Assembly (NCBI GenBank): GCA_002256345.1
Contig: NKIY01000014.1
Span: 62,001 to 126,000 of the forward strand
DNA length: 64,000 nucleotides
Direction of reading: 5' to 3'
Origin: Bradyrhizobiaceae bacterium PARB1
GTDB lineage: Bacteria > Pseudomonadota > Alphaproteobacteria > Rhizobiales > Xanthobacteraceae
In this document: piece by piece, positions 26,371 to 34,768 of the stretch
How the letters are laid out: each line of letters starts with the position of its first letter
How positions within the stretch are numbered: the first letter of the stretch is position 1
Program-made: the position numbers and the translations under genes
Notes under the pieces: model-generated
Databases searched by the model: none
What the model saw: only the letters and a program-made list of their open reading frames with translations
Told to the model about the DNA's origin: nothing

Positions 26371-27032
26371 CCGAAGGAACGGCGAACGACCGAGGTCGCC
26401 AATCAAATGTCGGGAGGTCCTGTCTCGCTTTCTTTGCGACAACGAACCGGTTTTTGAAGTCTCACCCGATTGGCCGCGCCGTGACATATACGACAAATGC
26501 GCTTCTCATCTGCGTTGGTCTTGCCGGCGGGTGGGCCATCGGCCTGCAACTGGTTGGGAATATTCACGTCGTCGAACCCGGGGTGCTTTACCGCTCCGCC
26601 CAGTTGAACGGGCAGAAGTTGGCCGATGTGATGGCTGCCTACGGCATCAAGTCGGTGATCAACCTGCGCGGAAAAAATAGCGGGTCTTGGTGGTACGACA
26701 ACGAAGTGGAGGTGACGACCGCGCATGGAGCCTCTCATCTGGACGTTCGAATGTCGGCCTTACGGGACCCGGAGGACGCGACGATCGCCCAACTGATTGA
26801 GACGATGCGCACCGCCCCTCGGCCGATGCTGATCCACTGTCAAAGCGGGGCCGATCGGACCGGATTGGCCGCAGCTTTGTTTGAGCGTTTTGTCGAAAGG
26901 CGCCCTACCGATATTGCAGCTCATCAAATTTCCTTCCGGTACGGGCATTTTCCGTGGCTCGGAAGCCGGTCAATTGCCATGGACCGAACATATTGGAAGC
27001 TTTCGACCGGTGGCTTGCCGAAGACTGAGTAA
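26367..27032 (+). CDS. Dual-specificity/tyrosine phosphatase family protein, membrane anchored
   Basis: 221 residues. One membrane segment (ALLICVGLAGGWAIGLQLV, about residues 46-65) precedes a cysteine-phosphatase domain. The P-loop HCQSGADRTG (C-x5-R) is near residue 158, and the general-acid side is VRMSALRDPED. LYRSAQLNGQKL and GIKSVINLRG are standard for this group. It follows the fluoride operon genes and precedes a convergent PAP2 phosphatase. The substrate may be a phosphoprotein or a lipid phosphate. Confidence 0.85.
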   Translation: MTEGTANDRGRQSNVGRSCLAFFATTNRFLKSHPIGRAVTYTTNALLICVGLAGGWAIGLQLVGNIHVVEPGVLYRSAQLNGQKLADVMAAYGIKSVINLRGKNSGSWWYDNEVEVTTAHGASHLDVRMSALRDPEDATIAQLIETMRTAPRPMLIHCQSGADRTGLAAALFERFVERRPTDIAAHQISFRYGHFPWLGSRSIAMDRTYWKLSTGGLPKTE

Positions 27033-27144
27033 TGTATCGAAAGCGACCCGAAAGAAACGAGCAAACGACAGGAAAGATGATTGCTGAGATCGAAGTTTTT
27101 GAACGGCTGGCACCTGCCCGTGACGAGCGTTATCTCAAAACGCT

Positions 27145-27759
27145 TCATCGATCAGCGACGCGGCGGGGGAAAATCCCCTTGGGCAAACGGAGGGCATGTA
27201 GCAAAAATTCGTAAGACCGCTCTATCAGCGGCAGAATACGGTCTGCAACGTGAAGATGAACAGCCCATGCCACAGCAGCACCTGTGGCCGCGACAACGGC
27301 GGATCCGACCATATCGAGAGGAAAGTGAACGCCCACGTAGATTCGAGCCAAGGCCGTCGCAAGACCGGCGAGAACCAATACCCATCCCCACCCGCGCTGT
27401 ACTCGCGTGACGAGGAGACCGAAGCCGAAGGTCCAAAGGAATGTGGTGTGATCGCTCGGAAAAGAGCTGTCGGGCGAGTGGGCGAGAAGGGTGTGGCCCA
27501 AGCCTATCGCGAAGGGGCGTGGATGATACCAGAGAAGGCCAATGGTCCAGCTCAGTACAAACGCGGTCAGGAGCCCGGTCCCGATCGAAATCAACGCATC
27601 CCGTTGGTCGCGCACGCCTCGAATCCACAAGCATACCGCCAGAACGGCGGCCACATAAACGAGATATTCCGCGGCTACCTTGGCGAACGCTATCGTTACG
27701 ACATTCGCTGAAGCCGGGGCATTGAGGGCCAGAAAAAGTGCGGTATTCCAGGTTTCCAT
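27145..27759 (-). CDS. PAP2-family membrane phosphatase (undecaprenyl-diphosphatase type)
   Basis: 204 residues from the ATG at 27759 (METWNTALF); longer frames add sequence with no similarity. Five to six helices. The three catalytic motifs are intact: YHPRPF near residue 88, FPSDHTTF near 108 and ARIYVGVHFPLD near 147. BcrC-like members recycle undecaprenyl diphosphate on the periplasmic side. It is convergent with the dual-specificity phosphatase gene. Confidence 0.85.
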   Translation of the reverse strand: METWNTALFLALNAPASANVVTIAFAKVAAEYLVYVAAVLAVCLWIRGVRDQRDALISIGTGLLTAFVLSWTIGLLWYHPRPFAIGLGHTLLAHSPDSSFPSDHTTFLWTFGFGLLVTRVQRGWGWVLVLAGLATALARIYVGVHFPLDMVGSAVVAATGAAVAWAVHLHVADRILPLIERSYEFLLHALRLPKGIFPRRVADR

Positions 27760-28053
27760 CGTTCTCTCAGCAATACGTCCGCATCGGCGCGGGAGGAAGG
27801 TTAGGACCATCGCGTCTGAATTGGGCGCGGTCGGGGCGGAAACAAAATCGACACTCAATGTTGGCGCTTTCAACGCAGACCCACCATTCTGCGGAAAGAT
27901 AGGTCGTCCCATTTTCCGTATTCGGCAAGTGTCGGTTTCCTTCACGGAGGATTCGCTCGCCGACAATGATACAATACTCGGTGTACCTAAATTCATCTTG
28001 CATCACCGGTTCGCGTCGGTGCGCTGTCTCAAATTCTCATCGGAAGAAGTAAC

Positions 28054-28815
28054 ATGATCGTTAATTGGGCGCATGCTTGGCCGCCGGCGATTGCCGCATT
28101 TCTGGCCTCACTCGTCGAGTTCGTCGAAGCTCTGACCGTGGTTCTGGCCGTGGGCGCGGTCCGCGGCTGGAGCGGTGCACTGATCGGAAGTGGGGCCGCG
28201 CTTGGCGTGCTGCTGGCCATCGTCGTGGCTATCGGTCCGGCGCTCACGCGTATCCCGCTGGATGTCGTCCAGCTCGCCGTCGGACTGCTTCTGCTCCTCT
28301 TCGGAATGCGATGGCTGCGCAAGGCAATCCTGCGTTCGGCCGGAGTTATTCCTTTGCATGACGAGAACGCGATCTATTCCAGGCAAACGGAATCGCTGCG
28401 CAAGCTCGCGCAGCGTGGGCGAGGATGGGACAAGGTCGCCATCGCAACAGCTTTCAAAATCACGATGCTCGAGGGCACAGAGGTAGTCTTCATTGTTATC
28501 GCTGTCGGTTCCGGCGGCGTGGGCTTGCTTGTTCCGGCGAGCGTGGGGGCGCTGGCCGCGCTGCTTGTCGTCGTCCTGCTTGGCTTTGTCGTTCACAAAC
28601 CTTTGGCATCCATTCCGGAGAATACCTTGAAGTTCATGGTCGGTGTATTGCTCTCCGCCTTTGGGGCTTTCTGGGTTGGCGAAGGCATGGGACTTCGATG
28701 GCCGGGGCAGGACTGGTCGATCCTTGGTCTCGTCGCTGGCTTTCTGATCATCGCATTGATCGCAACCTCGCTTTGCCGGGCCCGGTTTGCCGCGCGCGAT
28801 GCCGCGAAACGATAG
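28054..28815 (+). CDS. COG4280-type membrane protein (predicted cation transporter)
   Basis: 253 residues with about seven hydrophobic segments in two similar halves. Acidic motifs recur: SLVEFVEALTVVLAVGA in the first half and MLEGTEVVFIVIAVG in the second, an E-x2-E arrangement like that of the GDT1/TMEM165 and related Mn/Ca transporters. Function is unproven. Short basic loop and CRARFAARDAAKR end are cytoplasmic by the positive-inside rule. A 67-residue membrane protein gene follows after 10 bases. Confidence 0.75.
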   Translation: MIVNWAHAWPPAIAAFLASLVEFVEALTVVLAVGAVRGWSGALIGSGAALGVLLAIVVAIGPALTRIPLDVVQLAVGLLLLLFGMRWLRKAILRSAGVIPLHDENAIYSRQTESLRKLAQRGRGWDKVAIATAFKITMLEGTEVVFIVIAVGSGGVGLLVPASVGALAALLVVVLLGFVVHKPLASIPENTLKFMVGVLLSAFGAFWVGEGMGLRWPGQDWSILGLVAGFLIIALIATSLCRARFAARDAAKR

Positions 28816-28825
28816 GAGCTCATGC

Positions 28826-29029
28826 ATGCGCTGGTTCAAGACGATCATTCTGGAGCTTTACGGCCTGTTCGTGGATGACGGCAGCTTTGCAATCACAATC
28901 GTTGTATGGCTTGGCGTCGCGTGGCTTGTGCTGCCATGGCTGATTCCGGGCTCGGCCTGGGGCGGCGCAATCCTGTTCGCCGGTCTTGCCGTGATTCTCA
29001 CCGAGAGTGTCTGGCGGCATCGGACGTAG
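28826..29029 (+). CDS. Small two-helix membrane protein
   Basis: 67 residues from the ATG at 28826, preceded by AGGAG. Two hydrophobic segments (FAITIVVWLGVAWLVLPWLI and GAILFAGLAVILTESVW) separated by a Pro-Gly turn. It directly follows the COG4280 gene and probably shares its transcript. No family assignment. Confidence 0.65.
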   Translation: MRWFKTIILELYGLFVDDGSFAITIVVWLGVAWLVLPWLIPGSAWGGAILFAGLAVILTESVWRHRT

Positions 29030-29096
29030 GTGGATCTCCTCCGACACGACCGATCCTATCGACCGTCTGACGACCACCTTCGGAATACGATCAAGG

Positions 29097-29345
29097 CTAT
29101 GTTTCCCGTTTTTGGTCATCGGAATGCGATGCGGTGAAGCGAACACCGATACGCTTCTCCTTGCGCCAGATAACCCGGCACTGATGCGCGCCGTTCTCCA
29201 TTACCAGGGAAAAGACGTCAGGAATTCCGATGGGTGATGTCACGTCAAGCTAGGCGCCGTACTCGGAAAGATTTCGAATTGAGCAACTGATCGCACCTCC
29301 ACCAAAGGAGACCCCGCGACGCGGTGTTGAACGATGTTCCTCCAT
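29097..29345 (-). pseudogene. PilZ domain protein with internal amber stop
   Basis: From the ATG at 29345 the frame encodes a PilZ protein: RSTPRRGVSFGGG, SCSIRNLSEYGA, then TAG at 29250-29252, then LDVTSPIGIPDVFSLV and RVIWRKEKRIGVRF to a normal stop at 29097. The homologous PilZ protein at 13419-13673 has alanine at the stop position. No frameshift is present, so one nonsense change or readthrough explains it. Confidence 0.75.
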
Positions 29346-29385
29346 TTGAGAACTCCATGATGTAGTCTTCAACCAACGCCTAATC

Positions 29386-30162
29386 TCAGGGACGCGGCGA
29401 AAATGCCGCGGGATGCGGTCCCGGCCGCTGCGGAATAACGAGGATACAAACGGTAATGACAACGATGAGGGCCGCCGAGACGGAAAAATCTCCAATGGCA
29501 AGCCCCCCGGCGGCGATCGGCTTGTCAAGTGAGTTGGCGATCGTGGCGCCCAGCGGGCGCGTCAGGATGAAAGCGGCCCAGAACAACGTGGTGCGAGACA
29601 TCGTCGTAAAGAAGTAAAGAACAGCGACGATTGCCAAGACGACGGCGATCACAAGCGCACTGCCGTTGTAACCGAGCCCGGTGTCATCTGCCATCCAGTC
29701 GCCGAGCGCCGTGCCGAGGGTCTGCGAGAACATGATGGTCGCCCAGTAGAACGCTTCGACTTTGGGCGACGTAACGGTTTCGACGGAGACGGAGCCGAGC
29801 GACCAGTACCACAAGCCCAGTGTCGCCATGACCATCGTGAAGAGCGACAGGGAGCCGCCGAGATAGCCAATGCCGAGCGAACGATCGACCAAGTCGGCAA
29901 GCGTCGTTCCGGCGAGCGTGGTCGCCGTGATGGCGGCCCAGTACAGGAAGGGCTGAAATCGCTTCGCCCTAATCTGAGCACTCACGGCCGCAATCAATAC
30001 GGTGGCAAAGATTGCAGTGCCGATCAGATAACCGAGACCCAACGTCAATGTTACCGCGTTGCCGCCCACCTCGCCCAGGGTGGTCGCGAATATCTTGATG
30101 ACCCAGAATCCGAGCGTGATTGCCGGCACCTTGCTGGCTTCTGTGCTGACGATTCTGTACAT
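29386..30162 (-). CDS. COG4705 membrane protein, Asn variant
   Basis: 258 residues from the ATG at 30162 behind a GGAG site. Same architecture as the copy at 30324-31082, with W20-G30, W75-G85, W140-G150 and W195-G205. The residue five after each Gly is Asn35, Asp90, Asp155 and Asn210, so the first and fourth repeats carry Asn (GEVGGN, GATIAN) where the other copies have Asp. Other conserved parts are FADRSLGIGY-like VDRSLGIGY and TRPLGA. The C-terminus is a Pro-rich tail. Probably cotranscribed with the copy upstream. Confidence 0.8.
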   Translation of the reverse strand: MYRIVSTEASKVPAITLGFWVIKIFATTLGEVGGNAVTLTLGLGYLIGTAIFATVLIAAVSAQIRAKRFQPFLYWAAITATTLAGTTLADLVDRSLGIGYLGGSLSLFTMVMATLGLWYWSLGSVSVETVTSPKVEAFYWATIMFSQTLGTALGDWMADDTGLGYNGSALVIAVVLAIVAVLYFFTTMSRTTLFWAAFILTRPLGATIANSLDKPIAAGGLAIGDFSVSAALIVVITVCILVIPQRPGPHPAAFSPRP

Positions 30163-30323
30163 GCGGCTTTCTCCGAACAACGATTGCTGATTGAACGACA
30201 AATTGACAAATTGAACATGGGAGCCGCTCTCCGACGGCTACGGATCCTGCATCGCTCGACGCGCCACGCTTGAAAATTTGCGAACGCTCATGAGGATCGC
30301 CATCGCTTGCCGACGCAGTAGCG

Positions 30324-31082
30324 TCATGCCGGATGCTTGCCCGCGCGCTGCGGCAACAGGATCAGGCACGCAAGGATGAAGGCTGCGATCACCGCCGATG
30401 CGAGCGGTCTGCTGAGACTGAGACCCCCGGCAGCGACCGGTTTATCGAGGAAGTCGCCGACCGTCGCGCCGAGCGGACGGGTCAGAATGAAGGCCGCCCA
30501 GAACAGCAGCACCCGCGACACGTTTGTGCGATAATAGAGTGCGACAACGACGGCCAGCCCGGCCGCAAAGACGAGAGCGCCCCCTTCATAACCAAGGCCG
30601 CCGGTGTCGGCCAGCCAGTCGCCGAGCGCAGTGCCGAGGGTTTGCGAGAACGTGATCGCTCCCCAGTAAAACGCCTCGACCTTCGGCGTAGAGACAGTGT
30701 TGACCGATACCGTTCCCTCCGACCAATACCAAAGCCCGAGGACGCTCACGAGGCAGAGAAACAGCAGCGATGAGCCGCCGGTATAACCGATCCCGAGCGA
30801 TCGGTCGGCGAAGTCGGCCATCGTGGTGCCAAAGGTGGTCGAGGCCACGATGGTCGCCCAGTAGAGAAACGGGTGAAAGCGCTTCGCGACGATCTGTGCG
30901 ATCACGAACGCGATGAGCAGCACCGCGAACAAGGCTGTTCCCGCCAAATAACCCCAGTTCAGCGTCATGGTGACGGTGTCACCGCCGGTCTCGCCGAGCG
31001 TTGTGGCAAGAATTTTGATGATCCAGAAGCCGAGCGTGACTTCAGGGACTTTGCTCAATGCGAATTTCTGGGCTGGGGTCAT
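30324..31082 (-). CDS. COG4705 membrane protein with fourfold W-x9-G-x4-D repeat
   Basis: 252 residues from the ATG at 31082; a longer frame overlaps the PepSY gene and is not homologous. Repeats are W20-G30-D35 (GETGGD), W75-G85-D90 (GTTMAD), W140-G150-D155 (GTALGD) and W195-G205-D210 (GATVGD), with spacing 55, 65 and 55, exactly as in the copy at 14900. About eight membrane segments. It lies between a PepSY gene and another COG4705 gene downstream of an intact two-component system. Function unknown. Confidence 0.82.
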   Translation of the reverse strand: MTPAQKFALSKVPEVTLGFWIIKILATTLGETGGDTVTMTLNWGYLAGTALFAVLLIAFVIAQIVAKRFHPFLYWATIVASTTFGTTMADFADRSLGIGYTGGSSLLFLCLVSVLGLWYWSEGTVSVNTVSTPKVEAFYWGAITFSQTLGTALGDWLADTGGLGYEGGALVFAAGLAVVVALYYRTNVSRVLLFWAAFILTRPLGATVGDFLDKPVAAGGLSLSRPLASAVIAAFILACLILLPQRAGKHPA

Positions 31083-31161
31083 GATTGCATTTCCGTTATG
31101 TAGCCGGCCACCCGGCGCGTGCGAGGACGCACCGGGTTTGTTCGTGGGACCATGCTGCGGG

Positions 31162-31479
31162 TCAGTCCGGATGAGGACCTTCTGTCTTGTTTTCGAGCAC
31201 CTTGCCGCTCGCGGCATCGACGCCGACTTCCTGCGTCCGCGAGCCGTTCTTGATGTCGAACGAATAACGCAGGCCGCTGCCTCCGGATTCGCGCTCAAGC
31301 TCTTCGTCGGTGACTTTCCCGGGATGGGCCTTGAGGGCGGTTTCCCGGGCCTGCGTAATGGTGACCTTCGCTTGACCGGCAAGCTTTTGACCGGTGTAGG
31401 CCAGCGCTGGCGCCGCGAGCGCCAGCAAGATACCTGCGGCGCCCAAGGCGCCCAGGCGATACGGGGTAGTCCTGATCAT
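31162..31479 (-). CDS. PepSY domain secreted protein
   Basis: 105 residues from the ATG at 31479, which has GGAGAG just before it. Signal peptide LGALGAAGILLALAAPALA, then one PepSY domain: VTITQARETALKAHPG, EEELERESGGSGLRYSFDIK-like strand region and GVDAASGKVLEN. Homologous to the protein at 13796-14131. It sits between the histidine kinase and the COG4705 genes on the same strand, so a role as periplasmic modulator of the kinase or target of the regulator is possible. Confidence 0.85.
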   Translation of the reverse strand: MIRTTPYRLGALGAAGILLALAAPALAYTGQKLAGQAKVTITQARETALKAHPGKVTDEELERESGGSGLRYSFDIKNGSRTQEVGVDAASGKVLENKTEGPHPD

Positions 31480-31612
31480 GTGTCTCTCCAATTCGCCCCC
31501 GCTTGCGAACGGATGCGCGACGCGTCGGCGACGGCCCGCTCCGATGAGATGACCATGGCCCCGGAGACTGAGGACAAAATGAGCCTGGGTGGGGCGAGAA
31601 GAAAAAAGAGCG

Positions 31613-32926
31613 CTATGCCGGTAATGTGACGCGCGCGAGAACGCCGGCGGCCCCGTCGGGGCGATTCTCGACGGTCAGGACAAGACCGTTGCGCTCGGCA
31701 ATTCGCCGCGCGATCGCCAGCCCCAGACCGGTTCCCTCGACGTCCGGCGGCGACGCGCGATAGAACCGATCGAAGATGCGGGAAACGGCGCCGGGCGGCA
31801 AACCGGTACCCGTATCCAGAACCTCGACAACGCTTCGCCCGTCGCGCAGAGTCAGGGAAACGTCCACCTGCCCGCCGGAGGGCGTGTACCGCACGGCGTT
31901 ATCGATCAGGTTTGCGAATAGAACGCGCAATTCCTCGACCGAACCATGCAGCGTCGCGGACGTCTCCATCCGGGCCCCGAGATCGATGCCCTTGTGTTCG
32001 GCCAGCACCACATGATCGCCGACGCAGTCGAGCAGCAGCGGACCCACCTCAACCGTTTCGCTGAGGGGTGCTACGGGTTCATCGAGGCGAGCCAGTCGCA
32101 GCAGTTGACCGACGAGGGCGCTCGCGCGCCTTACGCCCTGCGCAAGTGCCGCCTTGCCAGCCTCGAATTCCGCTCCGACCGAACCGGAACTGTTGATCTT
32201 GAGGTTATCTACCTGGATTTGCATCGCGGCGAGCGGGGTGCGGAGTTCATGCGCCGCGTCGGAGAGAAACCGCTTCTGCGCTTCGACGGCGGCGCGCAGG
32301 CGCTCGATCAGGCCGTTCATGCTTTCGACCAGAGGCGCCACTTCGACCGGAATTCCGGTGAGGGGAATGGCTGCGGCCGCTACCGCACTTCGATTGGCGA
32401 TATCTCGCGCCAAGGTGTCCAACCGTCCAAGCATCCGGTTCAGCGCCCAGCCGACGACGAGCCAGGACAGCGGTATGACGATCAGGATCGGCGCCGCGGC
32501 CCCCACGGCGGCGCTTCGGGCAAACTCCTGACGAACCTTGTCGCGCTGCGCGACCAGCACGGTCCAGGTGTCGTTGTCCGTTGAATAAACCCGCCAAGGT
32601 TCGCCGGCGATGACGACATTTTCAAAGCCAGGTTTCCTCGGCCGCGCGATATTGAGACCGCGAAGCGTGGTATGGACAACGACGCCACCCTTCCAGATCG
32701 TTACCGCAATCTGATCTTCCGGATCCTGATCGCTGGCCGGCGGCGCGTCAGCATCGGGAAGACCCAAACCGGCGTTGAGTGCAACCTGGCGTAGCTGCCC
32801 GTCAAGAAAATCAGCGGCTTCGTCACGCGCAAGCTTGTAGGCGAGCAACATCGCGGCGGCGCCGACCAAGGTCAGAAGAACGGTCATCGAGACAAGGGTT
32901 GCTCGCCGGAGCGATACCGTCGTCAT
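31613..32926 (-). CDS. Sensor histidine kinase
   Basis: 437 residues. Helix 1 about residues 10-30, a short periplasmic sensor (30-140), helix 2 about 142-162, HAMP about 163-215, phosphoacceptor His226 in FLSDAAHELRTPLAAMQ and an intact ATPase domain with NLIDNAVRYTP (N box), LDTGTGLP (G1) and GTGLGLAIARR (G2). The start overlaps the regulator gene by four bases. A decayed homologue with the same N-terminal sequence pattern lies at 11395-12705. The signal is unknown. Confidence 0.92.
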   Translation of the reverse strand: MTTVSLRRATLVSMTVLLTLVGAAAMLLAYKLARDEAADFLDGQLRQVALNAGLGLPDADAPPASDQDPEDQIAVTIWKGGVVVHTTLRGLNIARPRKPGFENVVIAGEPWRVYSTDNDTWTVLVAQRDKVRQEFARSAAVGAAAPILIVIPLSWLVVGWALNRMLGRLDTLARDIANRSAVAAAAIPLTGIPVEVAPLVESMNGLIERLRAAVEAQKRFLSDAAHELRTPLAAMQIQVDNLKINSSGSVGAEFEAGKAALAQGVRRASALVGQLLRLARLDEPVAPLSETVEVGPLLLDCVGDHVVLAEHKGIDLGARMETSATLHGSVEELRVLFANLIDNAVRYTPSGGQVDVSLTLRDGRSVVEVLDTGTGLPPGAVSRIFDRFYRASPPDVEGTGLGLAIARRIAERNGLVLTVENRPDGAAGVLARVTLPA

Positions 32927-33582
32927 GATTTTTGTACCATCCAGCCCGCCCCCCTCACATTGAAGATGATGTCCTTCCCAAACTTGCGCCGTATCGAGTA
33001 GATCAGGGCATCGACCGCGTTGCTTTCCACCTCTTCTCCCCAGCCGTAAATACGCTCCTCCACCTGCGCGCGGGAAAGAATACGACCCGGGCGCTCCATC
33101 AAGGCGTGCATCAAAGCGTACTCGCGGGCAGGCAATACCTGCACGATGTCGGCATGCGACAACTCATGGGTCTCGGTGTTGAGCTCAATCGTGCCCGTCA
33201 CCAGATAGGATGTCGCGCTGCCCGCCCGACGGCGAAGGACCGCGCGCATTCTGGCGAGCAACTCCCGTGTCTCGAACGGTTTGACGAGATAGTCGTCCGC
33301 GCCGAGATCGAGCCCGGCCACCCGAGAATCAAGCCCTTCGCGCGCCGTGATGATCAGCACAGGTGTATCGAACCCCCGGCTCCGCGCCGCCTTCAAAAGA
33401 TCGAGACCTTCAACGCCAGGCAGCCCGAGGTCGAGCAGCACAATCGCATGTCCGCCATCGGCGAGCGCGGCTTCCGCCTCTCCGCCGGCGCGCACCCAAT
33501 CTACCGACATGCCTTCCTCCGCAAGCGTCCGGGAAAGGCCCTCGCCGATCATCGCGTCGTCTTCCAAGAGCAGAACGCGCAT
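32923..33582 (-). CDS. OmpR-family response regulator
   Basis: 219 residues from the ATG at 33582 (MRVLLLEDD). Receiver with EDD, phosphoacceptor Asp51 in LLDLGLPG and Lys101 in VKPFE, then an OmpR-type winged helix ending NVRGAGWMVQKS. Members of this QseB/PmrA-like group bind direct repeats. It is cotranscribed with the kinase gene and is the probable controller of the PepSY and COG4705 genes that follow. Confidence 0.92.
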   Translation of the reverse strand: MRVLLLEDDAMIGEGLSRTLAEEGMSVDWVRAGGEAEAALADGGHAIVLLDLGLPGVEGLDLLKAARSRGFDTPVLIITAREGLDSRVAGLDLGADDYLVKPFETRELLARMRAVLRRRAGSATSYLVTGTIELNTETHELSHADIVQVLPAREYALMHALMERPGRILSRAQVEERIYGWGEEVESNAVDALIYSIRRKFGKDIIFNVRGAGWMVQKS

Positions 33583-34168
33583 CGCCAATTCACTCACATC
33601 CCGGGGCAAAAGGCCACGCTACTTAGGGAAACCGCCGCGCCCACTCGATGGCTTTTCCATTACAATAGAATGGTGCCAATCTTCGGTCCAAGACTTGTGC
33701 GCGAACAGGACGTGGTTCATTCGCTCGGACGTCGCTTTATCCTGACGCCCTTGACAGTCTCATCTTACAAACCATGAGGTCGATTGAATCGAGCCCATTT
33801 AGAACGTCCATCGGACCTTTCACAGCTTTAATCTTTGCGTAGCATTTCTTGCTCTTATCAACATCTTAAAACTTTTTGCGCTCAGCGCATTCCCGACGCT
33901 TACGGTACAGCACTGTCGAACCGATGGCAGCGCAGCTCTGCGGATTTCCGCCAGCTCTTGAGTGTGCCCTAGAGCTGGCGATCAATTTGTGTCGTCGCCA
34001 ACGCGCGGCGTTTATGGGAGACACGTCTCTGACGGATAGTCATTGTATATGGCCTGCATCAGCGCAGAGCCGCGAGACGAGACGACATAGAGGTTTTCGC
34101 TTGCTTCGATATTCAGTGCAGGCGCACAAACATCACGCTCGGATCAATTGCAATGTCATTGAGTACGG
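33583..34168. other. Intergenic stretch of about 585 bases, no gene recognised
   Basis: AT-richer than its surroundings in its middle part. No frame with ribosome site, motif or protein-like composition on either strand was found. It should contain the promoter of the two-component operon near its left end. No tRNA, terminator or obvious repeat was seen. Confidence 0.5.
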
Positions 34169-34726
34169 TTATGTTCTTCGGAAAGTGCTGAATTGGAATC
34201 GCTGCGTTGCACCGCGCGGCGTGATATGTTCATGCGGCTGGGTGGCGATTAATTCAAATTCCGGTCCAATCTCTTCTGACAGACCTGCCGCATCATAACG
34301 AATGACTGGTAAACCACTGCATCGCTCCGGGCCGTCTAGAGCAAACGTTCCAATGATAATGTGGCCGCCTGATCTGAGTGCCGTTTTGAGTCGGCGCGTG
34401 TAGGCGATGCGATCGGCAGCCTCCGTGAGAAAATGAAACGCTGCGCGATCGTGCCAAATATCGTAATTTTCTGACGGCTCCCATTTTGTCACATCCACCG
34501 TCACCCATTCGAGCACTGTTACACGCTCGAACCCGTTGGCAATCAGACCATCAACAACACGTGACGCACCTCCTCCGATATCCACGATGGCTGAGGCCGA
34601 AGTTACTCCAGCGAGCTTAATCAGTTCGAGCGATAGAGCCGGGTTCTCCTGAAACCAGCTACCCGCATTCTCACCCTTGCTGGTATAGACTTCATCCCAA
34701 TGCGCTTGACGATTCTCGTCGCTCAT
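34169..34726 (-). CDS. Class I SAM-dependent methyltransferase, internally shortened
   Basis: 185 residues. Motif I VDIGGGASR (about 48-56) and the family segment YDIWHDRAAFHFLTE (about 88-102) are clear. Between them the sequence runs VTVLEWVTVDVT: the roughly 20 residues that normally end strand 2 with an acidic ribose-binding residue and form the next helix are absent. The reading frame is kept. Proteins of this subgroup are usually about 205 residues long. Activity is doubtful unless the fold tolerates the loss. Confidence 0.7.
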   Translation of the reverse strand: MSDENRQAHWDEVYTSKGENAGSWFQENPALSLELIKLAGVTSASAIVDIGGGASRVVDGLIANGFERVTVLEWVTVDVTKWEPSENYDIWHDRAAFHFLTEAADRIAYTRRLKTALRSGGHIIIGTFALDGPERCSGLPVIRYDAAGLSEEIGPEFELIATQPHEHITPRGATQRFQFSTFRRT

Positions 34727-34768
34727 GAAAACTCCCATTCATCACCGGTGATGTAAGGTTGACCCAAA

